A DNA stretch of 43,794 nucleotides from Faecalimicrobium dakarense (GCF_000499525.1 NZ_HG529262.1:1-43794); one strand, 5' to 3'; numbered from the stretch's first letter, positions 18,060-26,630 are shown. Notes: generated by a model not told the origin, from the letters alone. Numbers and translations: made by a program.

Positions 18060-19724
18060 ATGAAAAAAATATGGTGGAAAGAAGCTGTTGCATATCAAAT
18101 ATATCCAAGAAGCTTTAATGATTCAAATAATGATGGAATAGGTGATATAAGAGGAATAATTGAAAAATTAGACTATTTAAAAGACTTAGGTATAGATGTT
18201 ATATGGGTATCTCCATTTTATAAATCTCCAAATGATGATAATGGATATGATATAAGTAATTATCAAGATATAATGGAAGAGTTTGGAACAATGGAAGACT
18301 TTGATTATCTTTTAAAAGAAGTTCATAAAAGAAATATGAAGTTAATAATAGATTTAGTTATAAATCACACTAGTGATGAGCACCCGTGGTTTATAGAATC
18401 AAAATCATCTAGAGAAAGTGATAAAAGAGATTGGTACATCTGGAGAGATGGAAAAGATAATAAACAACCAAACAACTGGGAAAGTATATTTAAAGGTTCT
18501 GCATGGGAATACGATGAAAATACTAATCAATATTATCTTCATTTATTTACAAAGAAGCAACCAGACTTAAACTGGGAAAATGAAGATATGAGACGTAGCA
18601 TATATGATATGATGAATTGGTGGCTAGATAAAGGTATAGATGGTTTTAGAGTAGATGCTATAAGTCATATAAATAAAGAACAAGGTTTAAAAGATATGCC
18701 AAATCCTGATAATTTAGAGTATGTACCATCGTTTGATAAGCATATGAATGTAGATGGTATACATAAATATCTTAAGGAATTAAAAGAAAATACTTTTGAT
18801 AAATACGATATAATGACTGTTGGAGAAGCTAATGGAGTAAAAACAGAAGATGCTCATATGTGGGTAGGAGAAGAAGAAGGTAAGTTTAATATGGTATTCC
18901 AGTTTGAGCATATAGACCTTTGGAGTAATAAAGTAGGAGAAAAACTTGACTTAGTAAAGTTTAAGGAAGTTATAACTAGATGGCAAGATGGACTTTATAA
19001 AACTGGTTGGAATGCACTATTTATAGAAAATCATGATATAGCAAGATGTGTATCTTCCCTTGGTGATGACAAAAACTACTGGTATGAAAGCTCTACTTCA
19101 TTAGGATTGATGTATTTTATGTTACAAGGAACTCCATTTATATATCAAGGTCAAGAGATTGGAATGACAAATGTAGCTTTTAACTCTATTGAAGACTATG
19201 ATGATGTAAGAACTAAAAATCACTATTATATAGAACTTAATAATGGTAAAACTCATGAAGAACTTATAAAAGAAGTATGGGAAACTTCAAGAGATAACAC
19301 TAGAACACCAATGCAATGGGATAATAGTACAAATGCCGGATTTAGTAAAGTAAATCCATGGATGAAAGTTAATCCTAATTATATAAATATTAATGTAGAA
19401 AATCAGTTAAATGATGAAAAATCAATATTATCTTTTTATAAAAATATGATAAAAATAAGAAAAAGTGACGAGTTATACGTATATGGTAAATACGATTTAC
19501 TACTTAAAGAAGATGAAAATATTTATGCATATACAAGGACTCTTGAAAATAAGCAAATTATTGTTATATGTAATATAAGTGATAAACTTTTAGAGTGTGA
19601 TTTAAAAAACTTTAAACTAAATCACAAAAACTTAATATTATCAAACTATAATGTGGATAATCATATTGAATGTTGTAATATAAATTTAAGACCATATGAA
19701 TGTAGAATGTATAGAGTAAAATAA
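18060..19724 (+). CDS. GH13 alpha-glucosidase (maltase-type)
   Basis: A cytoplasmic glycoside hydrolase of 554 residues, of the oligo-1,6-glucosidase/alpha-glucosidase subfamily (GH13_31-like). The N-terminal WWKEAVAYQIYPRSF and DGIGDIRGII motifs are typical. The catalytic triad is D199 in GFRVDAISH, E256 in VGEANG and D326 in ENHD. The residue after the nucleophile is Ala200. In this subfamily Val there goes with alpha-1,6 activity and small residues with alpha-1,4 activity, so maltose and short maltodextrins are the likely substrates rather than isomaltose. GTGGAGG precedes the ATG by 7 bases. It is the last gene of the PTS operon, ended by a strong terminator. It may hydrolyse maltodextrins from the ABC route. 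Confidence 0.9.
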   Translation: MKKIWWKEAVAYQIYPRSFNDSNNDGIGDIRGIIEKLDYLKDLGIDVIWVSPFYKSPNDDNGYDISNYQDIMEEFGTMEDFDYLLKEVHKRNMKLIIDLVINHTSDEHPWFIESKSSRESDKRDWYIWRDGKDNKQPNNWESIFKGSAWEYDENTNQYYLHLFTKKQPDLNWENEDMRRSIYDMMNWWLDKGIDGFRVDAISHINKEQGLKDMPNPDNLEYVPSFDKHMNVDGIHKYLKELKENTFDKYDIMTVGEANGVKTEDAHMWVGEEEGKFNMVFQFEHIDLWSNKVGEKLDLVKFKEVITRWQDGLYKTGWNALFIENHDIARCVSSLGDDKNYWYESSTSLGLMYFMLQGTPFIYQGQEIGMTNVAFNSIEDYDDVRTKNHYYIELNNGKTHEELIKEVWETSRDNTRTPMQWDNSTNAGFSKVNPWMKVNPNYININVENQLNDEKSILSFYKNMIKIRKSDELYVYGKYDLLLKEDENIYAYTRTLENKQIIVICNISDKLLECDLKNFKLNHKNLILSNYNVDNHIECCNINLRPYECRMYRVK

Positions 19725-19757
19725 AAATACTAGATAATAATTATCTAGTATTTTTTT
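19723..19757. terminator. Bidirectional terminator
   Basis: AAAAATACTAGATAA (19723-19737) pairs with TTATCTAGTATTTTT (19741-19755) around a 3-base loop, followed by more T. It serves the alpha-glucosidase gene and, on the other strand, the ferritin gene. Confidence 0.88.
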
Positions 19758-19782
19758 ATAATAAATTTAAAATTTTATAACT

Positions 19783-20296
19783 TTATTGTTGATTTGTTGG
19801 AGGTGTAAATACTTTTGTTGCAAGATCATCATCCATCATATATAAAGCTGCTGGATTTTCTTTAGATCTTTTTACTCTTTTTAAAAGAGAACTAAAGTTA
19901 TTTTCTTCTTCAACTTGTTCGTCTATAAACCATCTAAGAAGACTCATTGTAGAGTGTTCTCTTTCTTCAGAAGCTAAATCAGCAAGTTCATATATTCTAC
20001 TTGTTACTAATTGTTCATGCTCATAGCCTTTTTCAAATGCATCAATTATATCTTCAAATTTAGTGTTAGGTTTAGGAATAGCTTCTAATTCTACAACGCC
20101 ATTTTTTTTGGAATACATAATCATAAAGTTTCATAGCATGGAATAATTCTTCTTCAGCTTGAACTCTAAAGAAATTAGCGAAACCGCTTAAATCAATAGA
20201 CTCAGCGTAAGCAGCCATTGCTAAATAAGTGTAAGATGAATAAAATTCAAAGTTAATTTGATCATTAATTTTTTTTAATAATACCTCGCTTAGCAT
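19783..20296 (-). pseudogene. ftnA: Non-heme ferritin, frameshifted in an A8 run
   Basis: A bacterial ferritin that oxidises Fe(II) and stores iron in a 24-subunit shell. The N-terminal part (ATG at 20296, GGAGAT upstream) reads through [19 protein letters not shown] and [18 protein letters not shown], which carries ferroxidase Glu and His residues. The frame then becomes nonsense after an A8 run (T8 at 20102-20109 on the plus strand). Removing one A joins it to [14 protein letters not shown] and the rest, with YEHEQLVTSRIYELA and RWFIDEQVEEEN supplying the remaining helices and metal ligands. The repaired protein has 170 residues, the normal length. It is monocistronic. An error or slippage at the homopolymer is more likely than true decay because both halves are well preserved. 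Confidence 0.87.
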
Positions 20297-20604
20297 ATGT
20301 ATATCTCCTTTATAAAATATTTTTATTAAATATTAGTTTGCCCAGAAATGTATTTTATATATTTCAATAAAATTCTTTCATTATGGAAACTTACACAAGT
20401 TAAATATATCACTCATGGTAAATTATGTAAATAAGGGTTAATTATTTGTAACTATTTAGAGAAATCGGAGAAATTAATCAAGAAAATAAATTTCATGAAT
20501 TTAATGTTGACGAAAATAAACCATCATAATACTATAAAAATATAGTCGGTAAAAGTGAGATAGTACTTGAAAATTATAATATTTAGATAATTGGGAGGGA
20601 GCAT
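20297..20604. other. 308-bp intergenic region between ferritin and Gfo/Idh genes
   Basis: It holds the divergent upstream regions of the ferritin and oxidoreductase genes. A stop-bounded stretch at about 20457-20532 on the plus strand has coding-like composition (reads FREIGEINQENKFHEFN) but has no start codon and ends at TAA. It may be a gene remnant. No promoter, Fur box or RNA element could be assigned with confidence. Confidence 0.4.
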
Positions 20605-21573
20605 ATGAATAATTTAAATTGGGCAATAATAGGACCGGGAATAGCGGCAACAGATTTTGCAAAGGCTATAAACGAAGTTAATAAAAACATATATGCAGTT
20701 TGTGCAAGAAATATTGAAAAAGGGAAAGATTTTGCTAAGAAATACAATATTGAAAATGTATATGACGATGTAGATAAAATGTTAGATGATAAAAATATTG
20801 ATGTTGTATATATATCAACACCTCACTGTAATCATTATGAATTTATAGTTAAAAGTTTAGAAAAAAATAAACATGTAATTTGTGAAAAAGCTATTACAGC
20901 AAATAGTAATCAACTAGAGAAAGTAGTTAATTTAGCAAAAGAGAAAAATTTAATACTTACTGAGGCAATGACAATTTATCATATGCCATTATATAAAAAA
21001 TTACGTGATATAATAGATAGTGGTAAAATAGGTAAGTTAAAAATGATACAAGTATCTTTTGGAAGTTGTAAAGAATATGATGTTAATAATAGATTCTTTA
21101 GTAAAGAATTAGCAGGTGGAGCGCTATTAGATATAGGTACATATGCACTATCTTTTACAAGATTCTTTTTATCAAGTCAACCAAATGAAGTATTAACAAC
21201 TGTTAAAGAATTTGAAACAGGAGTAGATGAACAATCAGGAATAATTCTAAAAAATGATAATGATGAAATGGCAGTTGTGTCTCTTACAATGAGATCTAAG
21301 ATGCCTAAAAGAGGTATTGTAGCAGGAGAATTAGGATTTGTAACTGTTGATAATTTTCCAAGAGCTTGTAGTGCCTTAATAACTTATACAGATGGTTCTA
21401 TTGAAAAAATAGAAGAAGGGGATACATCAAAAGCATTAGAGTATGAAGTAGAGAATATGAATAATTATATATTAAATAAATCAAAGAATAAAAATCTAGA
21501 CTTATCTATTGATGTTATGAACTTAATGGATAATGTTAGAAATCAGTGGGGAATAAAATATCCATTTGAGTAA
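20605..21573 (+). CDS. Gfo/Idh/MocA-family oxidoreductase
   Basis: An NAD(P)-dependent dehydrogenase of 322 residues. The Rossmann fold starts at the N-terminus with WAIIGPGIAATDFAKAI. Family landmarks are VYISTPHCNHYEF, the EKA motif (CEKAI, variant of the common EKP) near residue 96, and the C-terminal alpha/beta domain from FGSCKEYDVNNRFF with GGALLDIGTYAL. This resembles the trans-1,2-dihydrobenzene-1,2-diol/glucose-fructose oxidoreductase-like subgroup. The substrate, probably a sugar or inositol derivative, cannot be told from sequence. GGGAGGGA precedes the ATG. It is transcribed alone and converges on the HesB-like gene. A link to the maltose island is not evident. Confidence 0.82.
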   Translation: MNNLNWAIIGPGIAATDFAKAINEVNKNIYAVCARNIEKGKDFAKKYNIENVYDDVDKMLDDKNIDVVYISTPHCNHYEFIVKSLEKNKHVICEKAITANSNQLEKVVNLAKEKNLILTEAMTIYHMPLYKKLRDIIDSGKIGKLKMIQVSFGSCKEYDVNNRFFSKELAGGALLDIGTYALSFTRFFLSSQPNEVLTTVKEFETGVDEQSGIILKNDNDEMAVVSLTMRSKMPKRGIVAGELGFVTVDNFPRACSALITYTDGSIEKIEEGDTSKALEYEVENMNNYILNKSKNKNLDLSIDVMNLMDNVRNQWGIKYPFE

Positions 21574-21617
21574 TAAAAAGTGAATACCAAAGAAAAAGGT
21601 TAAATGGATAAAATACA

Positions 21618-21646
21618 AAAACCTCATGCTTAGAACATGAGGTTCT
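21618..21646. terminator. Bidirectional terminator
   Basis: AACCTCATG pairs with CATGAGGTT around a 7-base loop. On the minus strand it is followed by T5, suiting the HesB-like gene; on the plus strand the T tract is short (TTCTT). Confidence 0.78.
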
Positions 21647-21664
21647 TATTAATTTAAGTAAATT

Positions 21665-21994
21665 TTACCATGGTTTAGCCCAATCACTATAATGATACTC
21701 ATCTTTCCATACTAAGTCAGTAGTTATATAAAAATCACCATAGCTTTGAGTTGATTTATAATAAATATTTACCACTTCAAATTTAGAAGCTAAATCTTTA
21801 TTAATTATTATAAAGTAGTCATCAACTTGAAATACTTCATCTTTTTCGGTAGGCTCATCCAGAGCTACATCAAATATAGGACCGTATCAAGCTATGCTTT
21901 TTAAGTATACTCTAATATTATTACTATCTACATTATAATCTTTTATCATATTATTAAGAGCAATTCTTGCCATTTCAGTTATATTTATAATCAT
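21665..21994 (-). CDS. HesB-like selenoprotein with in-frame UGA (Sec36)
   Basis: Read from ATG 21994 on the minus strand, with GGAGG 8 bases upstream, the frame runs 110 codons to TAA at 21667-21665, interrupted only by TGA at codon 36 (21889-21887). The product, 109 residues counting Sec, has the HesB/IscA fold pattern: IRVYLKSIA-Sec-YGPIFDVALDE, then DYFIIINKDL. The Sec falls exactly where the first conserved Cys of HesB/IscA proteins lies, in the form known from HesB-like selenoproteins of Clostridia. A SECIS-like hairpin follows the UGA. The protein contains no Cys, and the C-terminal CGC cluster motif is absent, so it is not an ordinary iron-sulfur scaffold. It follows the dCMP deaminase gene by 54 bases on the same strand. 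A nonsense pseudogene is the alternative, but the frame is otherwise clean. Confidence 0.85.
21849..21868 (-). promoter_or_regulatory. Bacterial SECIS-like hairpin for Sec36
   Basis: On the minus strand GTA-GCTC pairs with GAGC-(C bulge)-TAC around loop UGGAU. Seven base pairs, one bulged base and a GG in a short apical loop fit the bacterial SECIS pattern. The GG lies 26-28 bases after the UGA, inside the range expected for SelB-dependent decoding. Confidence 0.75.
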
Positions 21995-22048
21995 AATAAG
22001 CCTCCACTTAAACAATATCAATTATATTATGACCAGATATTTTATTAT

Positions 22049-22468
22049 TTATAGTTTTGTATATTCTACACTAGCTAAATCTAAAAGCTCCAATGCGTAT
22101 TCATCAACTCTATAATCATTTCTATAATAAATATGTTTTATACCAGATTGAATAAGAGCTTTTGTACAGTTTAAGCAAGGAAAATGAGTCACATATATAC
22201 TACAGTCTTTAACTTTTATACCTTCCTTAGCACAGTAATACAGTGCATTTTGCTCAGCATGTATAGTTCTTATACAATGACCATCTCTCATTTTATGTTC
22301 AGTATCGATACAGTGATCATCTCCTGAAATACTACCATTATATCCAGTACTAACTATTCTATTATCTGAGTTTACAATAACAGCTCCAACGAAAGCTCTA
22401 TCACAAGTTCCTCTTTGTGCTATACTTTCAGCTATACCCATAAAATATTCTTCCCATGAACTTCTCAT
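22049..22468 (-). CDS. dCMP/CMP deaminase (ComEB-type)
   Basis: A zinc-dependent deoxycytidylate deaminase, dCMP to dUMP plus ammonia, supplying dTMP synthesis. From ATG 22468 it has 139 residues; this start is favoured over the upstream ATG because GGAGG lies 9 bases before it. Zinc ligands and catalytic Glu are in TIHAEQNALYYCA (HAE) and HFPCLNCTKALI (PCxxC). An additional zinc-like segment DDHCIDTEH-(3)-DGHCIRTIHAE matches the dCMP deaminase subgroup that has a second zinc site. GRKxG-like nucleotide binding shows as VNSDNRIVSTGYNG. It is first in a probable two-gene unit with the HesB-like selenoprotein. With codA, it gives the window two pyrimidine deamination activities. Confidence 0.88.
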   Translation of the reverse strand: MRSSWEEYFMGIAESIAQRGTCDRAFVGAVIVNSDNRIVSTGYNGSISGDDHCIDTEHKMRDGHCIRTIHAEQNALYYCAKEGIKVKDCSIYVTHFPCLNCTKALIQSGIKHIYYRNDYRVDEYALELLDLASVEYTKL

Positions 22469-22653
22469 ATAAATAAGCCTCCAAATTTCTATAGTATTAT
22501 ACATATTTATATTACTATAAATTATGTATAATAAAAAGTAGATAAGTAATATTTCAAACTATGTTAGTATATAAAATATAGGAATAAAGAAAATAGTATA
22601 ACTATTAAGGATGATGTTAATAAATACATAAAGTTGAAGAAAGGATGATATAT

Positions 22654-23316
22654 ATGATAGAAATTAAAATCTCTGATAAATTAAAGGAGAAGTGCCCTAA
22701 AGTAGCAATAGGATGTATTGAGGCAAATGTTGATGTTTATGATGGTTGTGATAAACTATGGAAATTAATAGATAATAAGTGTAGTACTATTAAGGAAACT
22801 ATTACACAAAGTGATATATTAAAAATAAAAAATATAGAAGCGTCTAGAAAAGCATATAAAAGTTTAGGGAAAGACCCAAGTAGATATAGACTTTCATCAG
22901 AATCATTAGTTAAAAGAGTAGTAAAAGATATGGGATTATATAAAGTAAATAATGTAGTAGATATAAATAACTTAATATCACTTAAAAGTTTTTGTTCAGT
23001 AGGGACATATGATTTAGATAAAGTAAGTGGTGTAATATGTTTTAATGTAGGTGGTAAGGAAGAACGTTATGATGGGATTGGTAGGGGATCAATTAATATA
23101 GAAAACTTGCCTGTATTTGAAGATGAAAAAGGTAAATTTGGAAGTACTACATCAGATTCAGTAAGAGCTATGATAACTAAAGACACTAAACATATACTTA
23201 TGAATATAATTTCTTTTAATGAAGATGAAGAGCTAAATGATTATATAGATTATGGTATAGAACTATTAAAAAAATACTCTAATGCAACGATTTTAGACAG
23301 TAAGATAATAAAGTAA
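22654..23316 (+). CDS. B3/B4 tRNA-binding domain protein
   Basis: A cytoplasmic protein of 220 residues matching the B3/B4 domain of the phenylalanyl-tRNA synthetase beta subunit, here as a stand-alone protein. Landmarks are SRKAYKSLGKDPSRYRLSSE (typical KxxGxDPxKYRPSxE pattern), SLVKRVV, the VVDINNLISLKSFCSVGTYDLDK segment and the GRGSINIENLPVFEDEKG loop with DSVRAMIT. Such free-standing proteins may edit mischarged tRNA, but most are untested. ATG 22654 is preferred over ATG 22645 because AGAAAGGA lies at a normal 9-base distance from it. It is monocistronic, with a terminator overlapping the stop. Confidence 0.82.
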   Translation: MIEIKISDKLKEKCPKVAIGCIEANVDVYDGCDKLWKLIDNKCSTIKETITQSDILKIKNIEASRKAYKSLGKDPSRYRLSSESLVKRVVKDMGLYKVNNVVDINNLISLKSFCSVGTYDLDKVSGVICFNVGGKEERYDGIGRGSINIENLPVFEDEKGKFGSTTSDSVRAMITKDTKHILMNIISFNEDEELNDYIDYGIELLKKYSNATILDSKIIK

Positions 23317-23341
23317 AAGGGTGAATTAATTCACCCTTTTA
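23314..23341 (+). terminator. Terminator after the B3/B4 gene
   Basis: AAAAGGGTGAA pairs perfectly with TTCACCCTTTT around TTAA. The stop codon TAA forms the start of the left arm. Confidence 0.85.
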
Positions 23342-23468
23342 TTATAAATATTCGTAAATTTATAAAATCAGTAAAAGACAAATAAAATATAGACTAAATT
23401 ATAATTATTAATTAACATATATTGTATTGGGGTATGAAAATAAAAAGAAAGATTGAAGGGGGCAAGTA

Positions 23469-25223
23469 ATGAGTATTAATAAAGCTATATTTGAATTTAT
23501 TCCGTTCCCTGTGTGGATTAAAAATAGTTTAGGGGAGATAATTTACATAAATAAATCTTTTGAAATTAACTTTAATTTATCACTAGAAGACTTTTATAAT
23601 AATACTTCAAATATTGATAAACTAGATTTAGCTACTTACATTAAAGGTATAAATAAGGAAGTTACAGATATAAAAAAAATAAACAACTCTTTATTTAAAC
23701 ATATAGTATTTTATGATAAATCAAAGGATGACAAATCTCGTAACTGGGTAGGATTTTTGATAGATATATCAAATGCATATAATGAGGAACTTGAAAACCA
23801 GAGAAATATATTAAGAACCATAATAGATAATGTACCTGAAATAGTATTTTATAAAGATAATAAAAGTATATATAGGGGAGTAAATCGACACTGTGTAAAC
23901 TTTTATGAAAATCTAGGGATAGATAATGTAATTGGAAAAACAGACTTAGAATTACCTCTTGATAGAAACTTTGTAGAAACATGTACAAATCATGATCAGA
24001 TAGTTATAGAAACTAAAGAACAACTAATTATAGATGAGGAAGTACCAACTGAAGATGGTGGTATAAAAATCGTAGAGACTATAAAAACTCCTGTAATTAA
24101 CGATAATGGAGAGATGTGGGGAATAGTTGGAGTTGTTAGAGATGTAACAGAAAGGAAATTTATAGAGAAAAAGCTTAGATATTTAAGTTATACTGATGCT
24201 CTTACGGGTTTGTATAATAGAGCTTATTTTGATGAAAAGATAGAAGAACTAGTACAAAGTGGTAAATTTCCAATAGGTATAATGATTGGAGATGTAAATG
24301 GTCTTAAGATAATTAATGATACAATAGGTCATCTTGAAGGAGATGAGTTACTAAAAGCGATTTCAAGAAAATTAAAAGAGGTATTTGATGAAAAAGGATT
24401 TATTTTTAGATGGGGTGGAGATGAATTTGTTATATTAATACCATCCACGTCTAATGGAGAATGTGACAAATTAATGGAGAAAATGAATTCTATTTGCAGA
24501 AGTTATGAAGGCGATAAATTTAAACTTAGCATGTCTATGGGATTTTCAATATTAAATAATGAAAATGATAAAGTAGATAAAGTATTAGGAGATGCCGAAG
24601 ATAAGCTTTACAGACAAAAAATATTAAATAGAAAAAGCTTTAGAAGTTCTATACTACATACACTAAAAGAAAGTCTTCAATCAAAAAATGTTGAAACTGA
24701 AGAACATACAGGAAGGGTAGCAAATTATGCTACTTTAATAGGGAAACATTTAAAACTTGATAGTGCAACTATAGATGAGTTATCTTTAGTAGGAAGATTA
24801 CATGATATAGGGAAGATAGGTATACCAGAAAGACTATTACTCAAGCAAGGCAGGCTTACAGACAATGAATATGAAATTATGAAAACACATTCAGAAAAAG
24901 GATATAGATTAGCAATGCTACTACCTGAACTTAGTCATATAGCTAGAAGTATACTAACACATCACGAAAGATGGGATGGATTAGGTTATCCATTAGGTCT
25001 CTCAGGAGAGGATATACCTCTTGTAGCTAGGATAATAGCGGTTGCTGATTCATTTGATGTAATGACCACGAATAGAGTATATAGTGAGAAAAAAACTGTA
25101 AAAGAAGCTATAAATGAACTAAGAAAATGTTCAGGAAAGCAATTTGATAGCGATATTGTAGAAGAATTTTGCTATTTACTAGAAAGTAAATATATAAATA
25201 AGGATAACTTTTATAATAAATAA
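23469..25223 (+). CDS. PAS-PAS-GGDEF-HD-GYP cyclic-di-GMP turnover protein
   Basis: A soluble signalling protein of 584 residues. Two PAS-like sensor segments come first (FPVWIKNSLGEIIYINKSF at 12-30 and PEIVFYKDNKSIYRGVN at about 121-137). A GGDEF domain follows with LTGLYNRAYFDEK and an intact GGDEF motif at 316-320. No RxxD inhibitory site is seen in front of it. The C-terminal HD-GYP domain has HD at 445-446 (LHDIGKIGIPERLL) and HHERWDGLGYP from 498. Both catalytic motifs look intact, so it may both make and break c-di-GMP, with PAS signals choosing. No membrane helix is seen. AAGGGGG precedes the ATG. It appears to be monocistronic, upstream of a BMP lipoprotein gene. Confidence 0.9.
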   Translation: MSINKAIFEFIPFPVWIKNSLGEIIYINKSFEINFNLSLEDFYNNTSNIDKLDLATYIKGINKEVTDIKKINNSLFKHIVFYDKSKDDKSRNWVGFLIDISNAYNEELENQRNILRTIIDNVPEIVFYKDNKSIYRGVNRHCVNFYENLGIDNVIGKTDLELPLDRNFVETCTNHDQIVIETKEQLIIDEEVPTEDGGIKIVETIKTPVINDNGEMWGIVGVVRDVTERKFIEKKLRYLSYTDALTGLYNRAYFDEKIEELVQSGKFPIGIMIGDVNGLKIINDTIGHLEGDELLKAISRKLKEVFDEKGFIFRWGGDEFVILIPSTSNGECDKLMEKMNSICRSYEGDKFKLSMSMGFSILNNENDKVDKVLGDAEDKLYRQKILNRKSFRSSILHTLKESLQSKNVETEEHTGRVANYATLIGKHLKLDSATIDELSLVGRLHDIGKIGIPERLLLKQGRLTDNEYEIMKTHSEKGYRLAMLLPELSHIARSILTHHERWDGLGYPLGLSGEDIPLVARIIAVADSFDVMTTNRVYSEKKTVKEAINELRKCSGKQFDSDIVEEFCYLLESKYINKDNFYNK

Positions 25224-25366
25224 ATATATTTAATAAAATATAAAATATTGAGAAATAATAAGTTAATATGCTTTAAAATTAAAAATACAAAAAACGACAA
25301 AAATAAATTTACTTTTTATATTATATTATAATATAATTGATAAAGACATTTAAATAGGAGGGTATT

Positions 25367-26323
25367 ATGAAAAGACTGAAATTAGCATTAGTAGTTATGA
25401 CTTTGTCTTTAAGTGTTTTAGGATTAGTGGGATGCTCTTCTAAAGAAAATAATACTAAAGATAAAAAACTAAAAATAACATTAGTTTTAGATAAAGGAGG
25501 AGTAAATGATGAATCCTTTAATCAATCAGCATGGGCAGGAGCACAAGAAGCTAAGAAAAAGTATGGAGTAGAGGTAAATTACATAGAGTCTAAGTCAGAC
25601 AGTGAGTATAAAACAAATATTGAAACTGCTGTTGATCAAGGTACAGATTTAGTAATTGGAGTTGGATTTAAGTTAGCAGATGCAATAAAGGAAGCAGCTG
25701 GATATTATCCAAAACAAAACTTTGCAATAATAGATGGAAGTTATGATAAAATACCATCAAATGTAAGGTCAATACTTTTCAATGAACAAGAAGCTGGATA
25801 TTTAGCAGGATTGGTTGCTGCTAAGGTAAGCAAATCTGATAAGTTTGGATTTATTGGAGGAATGGAAATTCCATCAGTAAGTAATTTTGCTGTTGGATAT
25901 GAAAAAGCATTAAAAGAAGTAAAGCCAAATGCGCAGTTAATAACTCAATATGCAAACTCATTTACTGATTCAGCAAAAGGAAAAGCTATATCAAGTAAAA
26001 TGTATGCAAGTGGAATAGATATTATATTTACCGCAGGTGGAGGAGTTAACTCAGGAGTTTATGAATCAGGAAAAGAGCTTAATAAATTAGCTGTTGCTGT
26101 AGATCTTCCTCAAAATCGTATAGCTCCAGATACAATACTTACATCTGCTCTTAAAAATGTTGGTACAGGTGTAGAACTTACAATTAAAGATTTAGTAGAT
26201 AATAAATTTAAAGGTGGAGAAGTTGCTATGTTTGATATTTCTAATGGTGGAGTTGGATATGAAAAAACTGACTTAATACCTCAAGATGTAGTTAACTTCG
26301 TAGAATCAAAAATTAAAAAATAA
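25367..26323 (+). CDS. BMP-family (PnrA-like) substrate-binding lipoprotein, second copy
   Basis: A nucleoside-type ABC receptor of 318 residues and paralogue of the protein at 68-1072. The signal peptide ends in lipobox LVGC at about residues 20-23, followed by SSKENNTKDKK. Shared landmarks include KGGVNDESFNQSAWAGAQEAKKKYGVEV, VIGVGFKLADAI, FGFIGGMEIPSVSNFAVGYE and TQYANSFTDSAKGKAISSKMY. The two diverge mainly in the C-terminal half, which suggests different ligands. GGAGGG precedes the ATG. It ends in a clear terminator, with no transporter genes beside it; orphan receptors of this kind may share one ABC permease encoded elsewhere. Confidence 0.9.
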   Translation: MKRLKLALVVMTLSLSVLGLVGCSSKENNTKDKKLKITLVLDKGGVNDESFNQSAWAGAQEAKKKYGVEVNYIESKSDSEYKTNIETAVDQGTDLVIGVGFKLADAIKEAAGYYPKQNFAIIDGSYDKIPSNVRSILFNEQEAGYLAGLVAAKVSKSDKFGFIGGMEIPSVSNFAVGYEKALKEVKPNAQLITQYANSFTDSAKGKAISSKMYASGIDIIFTAGGGVNSGVYESGKELNKLAVAVDLPQNRIAPDTILTSALKNVGTGVELTIKDLVDNKFKGGEVAMFDISNGGVGYEKTDLIPQDVVNFVESKIKK

Positions 26324-26330
26324 GATATAT

Positions 26331-26370
26331 AAATAAAAACCGTGTTATTTAATAATATGGTTTTTATTTA
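26331..26370 (+). terminator. Terminator after the second BMP gene
   Basis: AAATAAAAACC pairs with GGTTTTTATTT, with GTGTTATT/AATAATAT continuing the stem through G-U pairs. Confidence 0.78.
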
Positions 26371-26429
26371 TATATTTTGCTATCTTATAATAAATGATAT
26401 AATTGAAATTGTAAAAGGAGGTAGATTAA

Positions 26430-26630
26430 ATGTTAAAGAAAATGGCAGTATTAAAAGAAGTAGCATCTAAAATAGGTCGTAAAAAAGCCCAAGAGCTATT
26501 ATCAATGGTAGAAGGAAGCGAACCATTTGTAGCAGAAGTTAAAATCAAGACAAGTGGCGTTGAAGCTAAAAAAGAAGAGATAACATTAAAAGAAAATCAA
26601 AAGATTATATTTGAATACATAGAAGACTAA
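26430..26630 (+). CDS. Small conserved-looking protein of unknown function
   Basis: A 66-residue protein with AAAGGAGG 8 bases before the ATG, so translation is likely. The N-terminal half is basic and helical (LKKMAVLKEVASKIGRKKAQELL). The C-terminal half alternates charged and hydrophobic residues like short beta-strands and ends acidic (IIFEYIED). There is no signal peptide, membrane helix or cysteine. It stands alone between two terminators. I do not recognise the family. Confidence 0.72.
   Translation: MLKKMAVLKEVASKIGRKKAQELLSMVEGSEPFVAEVKIKTSGVEAKKEEITLKENQKIIFEYIED

Noticed and set aside
20457-20532. Coding-like stretch between ferritin and oxidoreductase genes that could be a small gene or selenoprotein fragment
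   Set aside because: No start codon or RBS, and the interrupting codon is TAA, not TGA. At most a remnant.
25224-25366. Purine riboswitch before the second BMP lipoprotein
   Set aside because: The AT-rich leader shows no three-way junction or conserved loop sequences.
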